In this document: positions 8,891-16,158 of the stretch, piece by piece
Layout: the number at the start of each line of letters is the position of its first letter
How positions within the stretch are numbered: the first letter of the stretch is position 1
Assembly (NCBI GenBank): GCA_947495035.1
Contig: CANLXI010000016.1
Span: 1-64,000 of the forward strand
Source: an uncultured Granulosicoccus sp.
Lineage (GTDB): Bacteria; Pseudomonadota; Gammaproteobacteria; Granulosicoccales; Granulosicoccaceae
DNA: 64,000 nucleotides
Direction of reading: 5' to 3'
The notes under the pieces: model-generated
Databases searched by the model: none
What the model was told of the DNA's origin: nothing
What the model saw: only the letters and a program-made list of their open reading frames with translations
Position numbers and translations under genes: made by a program

Positions 8891-10206
8891 GTGACACCAC
8901 CCTGTCCACCCTCTCGGCCAGACGCGTCTGGGACAGTCGAGGCAACCCGACCGTCGAGGTCGAGGCAACACTGGCAGATGGCTCGACAGGCCGTGCCATG
9001 GCACCTGCCGGCGCCTCTCGAGGAACTCGCGAAGCCATCGATCTTCGTGATGGTGGTTCACGACTCGGAGGCATGGATGTCCGGAATGCGGTCGGCAACG
9101 TGAATCGTCTCATAGCCCGCGAGCTGCGCGGCATGGACGCCAGCCGGCAAGCCGATATCGACAGCAGACTCATCGAACTGGACGCCACTCCCTACAAATC
9201 CTCTCTGGGAGGAAATGCCATCGTCGCCACATCGATGGCCGTGATGCATGCGGCAGCCTCGTCGGCAGGCAAACCACTCTGGCGATATATCGCAGACTTC
9301 ACTGGACAGACGCCGACCCTGCCCTTGCCTGAAATCCAGATCTTCGGCGGCGGCGCGCATGCAGGGCGTCGCGTGGATGTTCAGGACTTCATGATCATGG
9401 TACCCGGAGCATCCTCCTTCGATGAAGTGCTGGAAGTCACTTCGGAGGTGTACAGAGCGGCAGGGGCACGCATGAAGGCCAAGGGCGGCAACCTCGGCGT
9501 TGCCGACGAAGGTGGCTGGTGGCCGGTGTTCGACAGCAACGAGGAAGCGCTGGAGACCCTGACGAGAGCCATTGAAGACACCGGTGAGAAACCCGGGGAG
9601 CGTGTAGTCATATCACTGGATATCGCGGCCTCCGAATTCGGCAGTCAGGGCCGGTATCGCCTCGCACTGGAAGATCGTGAACTCGATCGGGAGCAGATGA
9701 TCGAATTGCTGGGCCGCTGGATCGACGACTATCCGATCGCCTCGATCGAGGATCCGCTGGCAGAAGATGACCCGGAAGGCGTAATCGACTTCACCCGACA
9801 ATACGGCCACCGCATCCAGATCATCGGCGATGACTACCTGGTCACCAATGCCGACCTGGTTCATCAGGCAGCCGACCAGGGAGCCTGCAATGCCGTGCTG
9901 GTCAAGGTCAACCAATCCGGCACAGTCACCGAGTCACTGGCCTGTCTGGCAGCTGCCCGCGACCATGGATATCGCGGCATCGTCTCGGCCCGCTCGGGTG
10001 AAACCGAGGACGTGACCATCTGCCATCTGGCGGTGGGTCTCGATGCCGGACAGCTGAAAGTCGGCTCCATTACCCGTTCTGAACGCATGGCCAAGTGGAA
10101 CGAGTGTCTGCGTATTGGCGAACAGCTCGGCGACAACGCCTACGTCATGGGCAAGCCACTGGCGAATACCTGGTGGGCTCGACAACAAGAGGAAAACGCG
10201 CGATGA
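8887..10206 (+). CDS. Divergent enolase paralogue (enolase-like hydro-lyase)
   Basis: The 439-residue protein aligns by motif with enolase along its whole length. It keeps the GAS loop serine (S44), the GAHA histidine (H158), DEGG glutamate (E208), LDIAASEF aspartate (D245), SIEDP glutamate (E288), GDD aspartate (D315), VKVNQ catalytic lysine (K340) and LKVG lysine (K391). Two usual active-site positions differ: the QEFM glutamate is Asp (D167), and the histidine of the SHRSGETED motif is Ala (A368). Enolase uses those residues around the phosphate and carboxylate of 2-phosphoglycerate. With a kinase before it and an SDR after it, both by ATGA overlap, the protein probably dehydrates a different phosphorylated hydroxy acid. 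I chose the ATG at 8887 because enolases begin near this motif and it gives the operon overlap. Housekeeping enolase function is possible but less likely. Confidence 0.85.
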   Translation: MSDTTLSTLSARRVWDSRGNPTVEVEATLADGSTGRAMAPAGASRGTREAIDLRDGGSRLGGMDVRNAVGNVNRLIARELRGMDASRQADIDSRLIELDATPYKSSLGGNAIVATSMAVMHAAASSAGKPLWRYIADFTGQTPTLPLPEIQIFGGGAHAGRRVDVQDFMIMVPGASSFDEVLEVTSEVYRAAGARMKAKGGNLGVADEGGWWPVFDSNEEALETLTRAIEDTGEKPGERVVISLDIAASEFGSQGRYRLALEDRELDREQMIELLGRWIDDYPIASIEDPLAEDDPEGVIDFTRQYGHRIQIIGDDYLVTNADLVHQAADQGACNAVLVKVNQSGTVTESLACLAAARDHGYRGIVSARSGETEDVTICHLAVGLDAGQLKVGSITRSERMAKWNECLRIGEQLGDNAYVMGKPLANTWWARQQEENAR

Positions 10207-10952
10207 ACCACTATGACTACACTGACCGGATAGCTGTTGTTACCGGAGGCTGCAACGGTATCGGCGCTGCGGTCACGCAGAGGCTTGTCGGCTCGGGCGC
10301 TCGAGTAGCCATCTGGGATATGGATATTTCAACCGTAGAGCCAGCCATCAGCAAGCTGCCAGAGGACAGCGTCAAACTGATACAGGTGGATGTCAGCGAT
10401 CTGCAGGCGGTCGAAGCGGCGCGATCACTGACCGAACAGGCCTTCGCGGGCGTGGATATCCTGATCAACAGCGCAGGCATTGCCGGTCCCACCAGTACAC
10501 TGGCAGACTATGACCCACAGATGTGGCGCAAGGTGCAATCGGTCAATCTCGACGGCACTTTCCATACCTGCAAGGCGTTGACACCGGGAATGATGGAACG
10601 AGGTTACGGCAGGATCGTCAATGTTGCCTCCATTGCCGGCAAGGAAGGCAATCCGAATGCGTCTGCGTACTCAGCATCGAAGGCCGCTGTCATCGCACTG
10701 ACGAAATCCCTGGGCAAGGAACTCGCTGCTCACGACATTGCCGTCAACTGCGTTACCCCCGCAACCGCACGCACCCGCATCCTTGATCAGGTCAGCCAGG
10801 AATTCATCGACTACATGTTGTCCAGGATTCCGCGCGGACGTTTCGTGACGGTGGAGGAAATCAGCAGCATGATCCTGTGGATGGCATCGGCGGAAAATTC
10901 CTTCACCACCGGATCGGTCTTCGACCTCTCCGGCGGCAGAGCAACCTACTGA
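10203..10952 (+). CDS. SDR-family NAD(P)-dependent oxidoreductase
   Basis: This 249-residue classical short-chain dehydrogenase has the TGGCNGIG cofactor motif (about residues 13-20), an acidic residue after beta-2 (WDMD) favouring NAD, the NSAG motif, a catalytic serine (NVASIAG) and the YSASK tetrad residues. The ATG overlaps the preceding TGA. An upstream frame extension is possible but would overlap the enolase-like gene deeply. In the operon it would oxidise or reduce a hydroxy or keto group either before phosphorylation or after dehydration. The substrate is not recognisable. The usual C-terminal GG-x2-x-Y ending is present (SGGRATY). Confidence 0.9.
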   Translation: MNHYDYTDRIAVVTGGCNGIGAAVTQRLVGSGARVAIWDMDISTVEPAISKLPEDSVKLIQVDVSDLQAVEAARSLTEQAFAGVDILINSAGIAGPTSTLADYDPQMWRKVQSVNLDGTFHTCKALTPGMMERGYGRIVNVASIAGKEGNPNASAYSASKAAVIALTKSLGKELAAHDIAVNCVTPATARTRILDQVSQEFIDYMLSRIPRGRFVTVEEISSMILWMASAENSFTTGSVFDLSGGRATY

Positions 10953-11044
10953 GCGCACTTCCCGCTGCATTGGCAGCCAGCCCGGGATGAAGGCCTGATC
11001 CAGCAGCCCAGGCAGTGGGCAACTCGTGCAACAATCATCATCTG

Positions 11045-12466
11045 ATGATTGACGGAGTAAAGGTGTTGATACACCGGTTTTTCTTCCGGAAAGTGGATAC
11101 CGCATCGCTGGCCGTGTTTCGCATGATGTTCGGCACCTTGTTGCTGTTCGAGGCAATCAATTACGGTGCCTTTCTGTGCCTGGATTGCATGTACCGGGAC
11201 ACCGAACTGCTGTTCAAATACCCCTTTTTCGAGTGGGTCCATGTGCCACCCGAACCCTGGTTGCGCCTGAGTTATGCAGTACTGGGCGTTGCAGCCATCG
11301 GCGTCATCACGGGCACCTTCTACCGACTGTCCATCATCCTCTGTACCGTATTGTTCAGCTGGCACTTTCTGCTCGACCAGGCGCTCTATCTGAATCACTA
11401 CTACATGGCGATTCTGATCTGCGTCATTTTATGCTTCGCTCCCGCCAATCGCCTGTGGTCGGTCGATGCCTGGCGAAAACCGGCATTGCGAGCCGAGACC
11501 GTGCCCAACTGGAGCCGATTCTGGCTCTGTGCCCAGCTGGAGATCATTCTGCTCTACGCCGGGATCGTCAAGATCAACCATGACTGGCTGAACCTGGAGC
11601 CGATGCGACTGTGGATGACCAACCGCAGTCAGGATGAGGCTGCGCTGTTCCAGTTTCTCACGCAGGATTGGGGCATCGCCGCTGCCAGCTATGGTGCCAT
11701 CGCCTTGCATCTCATCGGGGCGCCCTTGCTGCTCTGGCGCCGAACACGGCTGGCAGTCTTCTGCCTCTATGCATTCTTCCACCTGACCAATGCCATGGTG
11801 TTCGACATCGGCATCTTCCCGTTCATGACTCTGGCTGCCACCTTGCTGCTGTTCGATCCGGACTGGCCGCGACAAGTGGTCCGCTGGTGGTTGACACGGC
11901 AGAACGCAGACACAGGACATCGCTGGCACGCTCTCACGGTTCCGGCTGAATCAGCCCCCCACTCGGGCCCGGCCGGTGCCACCAGTCGACGACTGCTCTC
12001 TGTCATGATCGTCACCGGGGTCTGCATCTGGCTGGTACTGCAGGTGGTGGTGCCACTGCGCCATCTGGCCGCACCAGGCAACGTTGCCTGGAACGAGGAT
12101 GGACATCAATTCAGCTGGCGCATGAAACTGCGCTCCAAGCAAGGCACCGTTCGCTTCATTGTCGTCAGCGAAGATGGCAAGCGCACCGTGGTGAATCCGG
12201 CGAATCATCTGAATCCGCGCCAGGTTCGCACCATCGCCTGCATTCCTGATCTGATCTGGCAGTTTGCACGCTTTCTCGATGAGCGTCACCGGGGAATCGA
12301 CGGCCAGGATGTCAAGGTGTATGCACAGGCGAGCTGCTCACTGAATGATCGGCCGGCAGCAAATCTTGTCGACAACCGGGTAGACCTCTCTTCGATTCCC
12401 CGGGACGAACCCGTCAGCCACTGGATACTGCCTCTGGACACACCGTTGAGGAAAACCTGGTTCTGA
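11045..12466 (+). CDS. HTTM-domain membrane protein, vitamin K-dependent gamma-carboxylase-like
   Basis: A polytopic protein of about 473 residues with several hydrophobic helices in the first 290 residues and a soluble C-terminal part. The stretch LDQALYLNHYYM followed by FAPANRLWSVD is characteristic of the HTTM (horizontally transferred transmembrane) domain found in gamma-carboxylase-related bacterial proteins. Bacterial members mostly lack a proven substrate; glutamyl carboxylation of a secreted protein would be the analogy, not a demonstrated role. It lies 92 bp after the SDR gene and may be separately transcribed. The start is uncertain: a GTG at 11015 gives ten more residues, and neither start has a strong ribosome site. 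Confidence 0.75.
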   Translation: MIDGVKVLIHRFFFRKVDTASLAVFRMMFGTLLLFEAINYGAFLCLDCMYRDTELLFKYPFFEWVHVPPEPWLRLSYAVLGVAAIGVITGTFYRLSIILCTVLFSWHFLLDQALYLNHYYMAILICVILCFAPANRLWSVDAWRKPALRAETVPNWSRFWLCAQLEIILLYAGIVKINHDWLNLEPMRLWMTNRSQDEAALFQFLTQDWGIAAASYGAIALHLIGAPLLLWRRTRLAVFCLYAFFHLTNAMVFDIGIFPFMTLAATLLLFDPDWPRQVVRWWLTRQNADTGHRWHALTVPAESAPHSGPAGATSRRLLSVMIVTGVCIWLVLQVVVPLRHLAAPGNVAWNEDGHQFSWRMKLRSKQGTVRFIVVSEDGKRTVVNPANHLNPRQVRTIACIPDLIWQFARFLDERHRGIDGQDVKVYAQASCSLNDRPAANLVDNRVDLSSIPRDEPVSHWILPLDTPLRKTWF

Positions 12467-12475
12467 TCTCTGACC

Positions 12476-12490
12476 GAAACCTGCGGTTTC
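12476..12490. terminator. Weak hairpin in convergent interval
   Basis: GAAACC-TGC-GGTTTC forms a 6-bp stem between the stops of the HTTM gene and the convergent GntR gene. No clear U-tract follows on either strand, so it would be at best a weak bidirectional terminator. Confidence 0.3.
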
Positions 12491-12511
12491 GAAACGAGGA
12501 GATTTGACCCG

Positions 12512-13189
12512 TCAGGATGTCATGCCGAGAACACGCATCTGCTGTGACATCTGCACGAAGGATCCCTGGGTGTGCATGCGAATGACCCTAACCGATTCTT
12601 CGACATCATTCCTGCGCAGCGCCTCTATCAGCATGCGGTGCTCGGCGATGATGGCTTCATGCCGCGGAACCTTGATGCTGAGCTTGGCGCCGTGCACATT
12701 CAGTGCGCGGCGCAGCTTTCTCCAGGTATCAGCCGCTTGCTGGTTGTAGTGGCGCTTGCAGATGGTCCAGTGGAATTCTCCATCCAGCTTGCGAAAGGTT
12801 GACAGCTCTGCAATCGGTACCTGCTCGATCCTATTCTGGATGGCCTCCATTTCATCGATGAGCTCCGGTGGCGCGAATTCGGCAAACCAGGAGACGAAAT
12901 AAGGCTCCAGCAGTTCAAGAATCTCGAAGATGTTCTGAATGGTGTTGGCGTCGCCCTTGCGAATCGTTGCACCCCGGTTCGGGCTGATATCGACATAGCC
13001 TTCCCCCTGCATGCGCCTGAGCACTTCGCGCACCGGACTGGTACTGACTCCATAGCGTCTGGCCAGCTCCGCCACCTTCAGACGCTGTCCGCCTTCCAGC
13101 TCACCGGTGGAGATGTCGTGGAGCACGGCCTCGTAAAGCGAACTGGTGTCGTCGCCATCATTACCGTTGTCGATAAAGCTGAATTTCAT
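12512..13189 (-). CDS. GntR-family regulator (FadR/FCD subfamily)
   Basis: About 225 residues: an N-terminal winged helix with the ELARRYGVSTSPVREVLRRM recognition segment and a C-terminal all-helical FCD ligand domain with the usual acidic/histidine metal-site residues (EFH and HRMLIEAL, HTQ). It diverges from the sulfatase/dehydratase/ABC operon across an intergenic region with several inverted repeats, so it most likely controls that operon. FCD regulators usually sense organic or sugar acids. The start at 13189 (MKFSF) is chosen for its GGAA ribosome site; an in-frame ATG at 13201 and an earlier start at 13243 are also open. Confidence 0.85.
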   Translation of the reverse strand: MKFSFIDNGNDGDDTSSLYEAVLHDISTGELEGGQRLKVAELARRYGVSTSPVREVLRRMQGEGYVDISPNRGATIRKGDANTIQNIFEILELLEPYFVSWFAEFAPPELIDEMEAIQNRIEQVPIAELSTFRKLDGEFHWTICKRHYNQQAADTWRKLRRALNVHGAKLSIKVPRHEAIIAEHRMLIEALRRNDVEESVRVIRMHTQGSFVQMSQQMRVLGMTS

Positions 13190-13269
13190 GTTTGTTTCCA
13201 TGCGCGTATTTGACCAGTTCATCAATGAGTTAATCAAGAACAATCGCTCATGATGGTAATTTCGTATAT

Positions 13270-13300
13270 TATTTCATGAGTTTCATGATACATTATCACC
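13270..13300. promoter_or_regulatory. Candidate GntR operator region upstream of the sulfatase operon
   Basis: Two overlapping short inverted repeats lie in AT-rich DNA between the divergent GntR and sulfatase genes: TCATGA-GTT-TCATGA, and TGATA-CAT-TATCA (13286-13298). Their position and AT-rich dyad character suit an FCD-type GntR site. No experimental or comparative support is available from one sequence. Confidence 0.4.
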
Positions 13301-13331
13301 GTAATGATCAACAAACGAGGCAGGAGAGTCC

Positions 13332-13382
13332 ATGTATCCACTGCAGGCACAACCCGACACCGGAGTACCTGATCATGGCTGA
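13332..13382 (+). CDS. Possible 16-residue leader peptide
   Basis: A strong ribosome site (AGGAGAG, 13322-13328) sits 3 bp before an ATG at 13332 that opens a 16-codon frame (MYPLQAQPDTGVPDHG). Its stop overlaps the sulfatase start at 13375. The sulfatase ATG itself has only a weak CGGAG about 12 bp upstream. Translational coupling through this short frame would explain the arrangement. It could equally be a chance frame. Confidence 0.35.
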   Translation: MYPLQAQPDTGVPDHG

Positions 13383-14949
13383 TGACACTTCTCGGAACGG
13401 CTCCAGGCGTCCCAATGTCATTCTGATTACCACCGATCAGCAGCGCGGTGACTGTGTCGGCTATGACACTCGGGGTGTCAGAACGCCCCATATCGACAGA
13501 CTGGCAAGTACCGGCACTCGCTTTTCAACCTGCATCACCCCGCACCCGATGTGTCAGGCGGCCCGCGCTTCGATTCTCACCGGCAAACTGCCCTACACCC
13601 ACGGTGTACGTGACAATGGACGCAATCTGGAAGAACGCTATGGCAAGGAAGGCCTTGGCGGCATCTTCTCCCGCGCCGGATACCAGACCCGCTTCATCGG
13701 CAAGGCGCATCTGTCCACACACGAGACCTTTCAGGCCACCGGGATGGCAGAGTGCTACAACAGCGTCAATCAGTACCCTGCAGACTGGGGCGGCCCCTAC
13801 TTCGGCTTCCAGTCGGTTGAACTACTACTACGTCCCCACCATCACTGTACCTGGAGCGATCCGCCCTACACCCTGCATTATGAAAACTACCTGAACACCG
13901 ATGGCCAGGGCCGCCAACGCTGGGAAAGAGCCAAGGTACACGCCAACCCTGAATCCCTGGCCGACACCACACATCTGCAAGTCTGGCGATCAGCACTGGA
14001 CGATGAATGGCACTCCTCACCCTGGGTAGGCGATCGTGCGGTAGAGCTCATCAATGCAAGATCGAATGATGCATCAACGGAACCCCTGTTCGCCTGGGTA
14101 TCCTTCCCCGACCCCCATCCTCCTTTTCTTGCGGCTGCCCCCTGGTCCAGTCAGTATCACCCGGAAGAAGTGGATATTGCCCGATACAGAAAGCTTGATC
14201 TGGACAAACGCCCCTGGTGGCATCGTGCCTTCCTGGAAAGTCCGATTCGCAGGAACGTCAAACGGCCACATGCTCAGGGTGGCCAGGACTGGGGTGAATC
14301 CAGCGAACTGAACGAAACACAGTTGCGCGATATCACGGCTGTGTACTACGGCATGATTTCGGCCATTGACCATCAGGTAGGTCGTATCATCGAAGCACTG
14401 GAAAACAGCGGCGAACTGGACAACACCATCATCCTGTTCACCAGCGATCACGGTGAATGGCTCGGTGATCACGGCCTCCTGCTCAAGGGCCCCATGTTGT
14501 ATGACGGCCTGCTGCGAGTCCCCCTTGTCATGAGTGGCCCGGACATACCGGCAGGCCGATGTGTGGACGACCCGGTTTCCACGCTGGACATTCGCGCCAC
14601 ACTTTCGCAACTGTGCTCTCTGGATGCATCTGCCGACAACGGCACTTCCCTGGTCGGTCTCATGCAGGGCACGGAAATCCGTGATTTCGCCCTGAATGAA
14701 TGGGAGGTCGATGAAACGCGCAGTGGCATCGGCATGGATCTGACAACGGTGCGCAGTCGTCGTTACCGGATGTCCGTCGACTTGCGAACCGATACCGGCG
14801 AACTCTACGACATGCAGGAAGACCCCTTCGAGCTGCACAACCTTTTCGACGACGCAAGCCATGCTGGTACTCGGGCGGAGCTGATGGAAATGATTCATTC
14901 CAGGCCCCATGACCAGGTCCCTGCCGCTCCCCGTGTCGGCTGGCACTAA
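13375..14949 (+). CDS. Type I sulfatase (formylglycine-dependent)
   Basis: The 524-residue protein has the alkaline-phosphatase-superfamily sulfatase layout: metal ligands in ITTDQQ (D21), the modification site C60-Q-A-A-R64 followed by SILTGKLP, the GKAHLSTH segment, and the second metal site TSDHGEWLGDHG. The cysteine would be converted to formylglycine; the motif is C-x-A-x-R rather than the common C-x-P-x-R. No signal peptide is visible at the chosen start, so the enzyme is probably cytoplasmic and acts after uptake by the downstream ABC importer. Neighbouring dehydratase and importer genes suggest a sulfated sugar acid or related ester as substrate, which is inference. An FGE candidate lies at 39299-40357. 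Confidence 0.88.
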   Translation: MADDTSRNGSRRPNVILITTDQQRGDCVGYDTRGVRTPHIDRLASTGTRFSTCITPHPMCQAARASILTGKLPYTHGVRDNGRNLEERYGKEGLGGIFSRAGYQTRFIGKAHLSTHETFQATGMAECYNSVNQYPADWGGPYFGFQSVELLLRPHHHCTWSDPPYTLHYENYLNTDGQGRQRWERAKVHANPESLADTTHLQVWRSALDDEWHSSPWVGDRAVELINARSNDASTEPLFAWVSFPDPHPPFLAAAPWSSQYHPEEVDIARYRKLDLDKRPWWHRAFLESPIRRNVKRPHAQGGQDWGESSELNETQLRDITAVYYGMISAIDHQVGRIIEALENSGELDNTIILFTSDHGEWLGDHGLLLKGPMLYDGLLRVPLVMSGPDIPAGRCVDDPVSTLDIRATLSQLCSLDASADNGTSLVGLMQGTEIRDFALNEWEVDETRSGIGMDLTTVRSRRYRMSVDLRTDTGELYDMQEDPFELHNLFDDASHAGTRAELMEMIHSRPHDQVPAAPRVGWH

Positions 14950-14970
14950 TCCACTGACGGACAACAACCC

Positions 14971-16125
14971 ATGACAAAGATTGCATCCATCGAACCGATT
15001 CTGGCCAGAGTCGGCATACGCAACCAGCTGCTGATCAAGGTCACCACCGAAGACGGCATCATCGGCTGGGGCGAATCCGGCCTGTCAGCTCGCGAGGAAT
15101 CCGTTGCAGCTACCATCAGACATTTCTCCGACTTTCTCGTCGGCCAGGATTCACGCAGGATATCGCGCATCTGGCAGGAGTCCTACCGCAGCCAGTATTT
15201 CGAAGGTGGTCGAGTACTGACCGCAGCCATGTCGGCAGTGGATATCGCGCTCTACGATATTCTCGGCAAACGTCTGGGCGTACCGGTCTATCAACTGCTG
15301 GGCGGCAAGCAGCGGGATGTCATTCCCACCTTCGGTTGCTGTACGGGAAAAAGTGTCGACGAAGTCGTCTCCAATGCCCGAACCCTGGTGGAGTCCGGAT
15401 GGAACAGTATCCGCATCAACTCCTCCGGATTCGAGACCGGCGAGATATTCGATCCCCGCGCATCATTGACCATTGCGGCAGACGAGCTGGTTCGCATACG
15501 CAAGGAATTCGGACCGGGGTTGTGCCTGGGGATCGACTTGCATCATCGTCTGTCAGTTGCCGAAACTGCCAGTTTCTGCAACATGCTGCCCCAGGGCACT
15601 GTTGACTATATCGAAGAGCCGATCAGAGACGAGTCTCCAGAGGCCTATGCCAGCCTGCGTACCCTGACGCAGATTCCCTTCGCCATCGGTGAGGAGTTTT
15701 CCTCCAAATGGCAGGCATTGCCTTATCTGGAACGCGGCCTGACGCAATACATGCGCATCGATATCTGCAATATCGGTGGATTCACCGAAGCCATGAAAGT
15801 CGCTGGCTGGAGTGAGAGTCATTACGTGGACATCATGCCGCACAACCCACTGGGTCCGGTCTGCACCGCAGCAACCGTGCACATGGCTGCAGCCGTCGCC
15901 AACTTCAGCTGGCTTGAGACCCGTCAGACCTCGGTAGAGCAACTGGGATTCCACGATCCCGCCATATTCCCGCAACAGGTTCAGATGGAAGGGCCTGTCT
16001 ATGTGGTCCCTGATGGACCCGGACTCGGCGTGGAAGTCGATGAAGAGGCCATCAGGAACCAGGAAGCAGCCCACGTAGAACCACCACATCTACGGCGGCC
16101 GGATGGATCTGTCACCAACTGGTAA
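14971..16125 (+). CDS. Enolase-superfamily sugar-acid dehydratase (galactonate dehydratase-like)
   Basis: The 384-residue protein belongs to the mandelate racemase/muconate lactonizing subgroup. The residues known in D-galactonate dehydratase are present with a constant offset: D189 and H191 (in IDLHH), E215 (IEEP), E241 (IGEE) and H291 (MPHNP). These are the Mg ligands and the catalytic histidines. Substrate could be galactonate or another aldonate; the overall family has many acid-sugar dehydratases, so the exact acid is not assigned. It starts 21 bp after the sulfatase and is followed 33 bp later by the binding-protein gene, consistent with one operon. Confidence 0.87.
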   Translation: MTKIASIEPILARVGIRNQLLIKVTTEDGIIGWGESGLSAREESVAATIRHFSDFLVGQDSRRISRIWQESYRSQYFEGGRVLTAAMSAVDIALYDILGKRLGVPVYQLLGGKQRDVIPTFGCCTGKSVDEVVSNARTLVESGWNSIRINSSGFETGEIFDPRASLTIAADELVRIRKEFGPGLCLGIDLHHRLSVAETASFCNMLPQGTVDYIEEPIRDESPEAYASLRTLTQIPFAIGEEFSSKWQALPYLERGLTQYMRIDICNIGGFTEAMKVAGWSESHYVDIMPHNPLGPVCTAATVHMAAAVANFSWLETRQTSVEQLGFHDPAIFPQQVQMEGPVYVVPDGPGLGVEVDEEAIRNQEAAHVEPPHLRRPDGSVTNW

Positions 16126-16158
16126 ATCACGAAAGACCCACCAACCCGAAGAGGAGCC

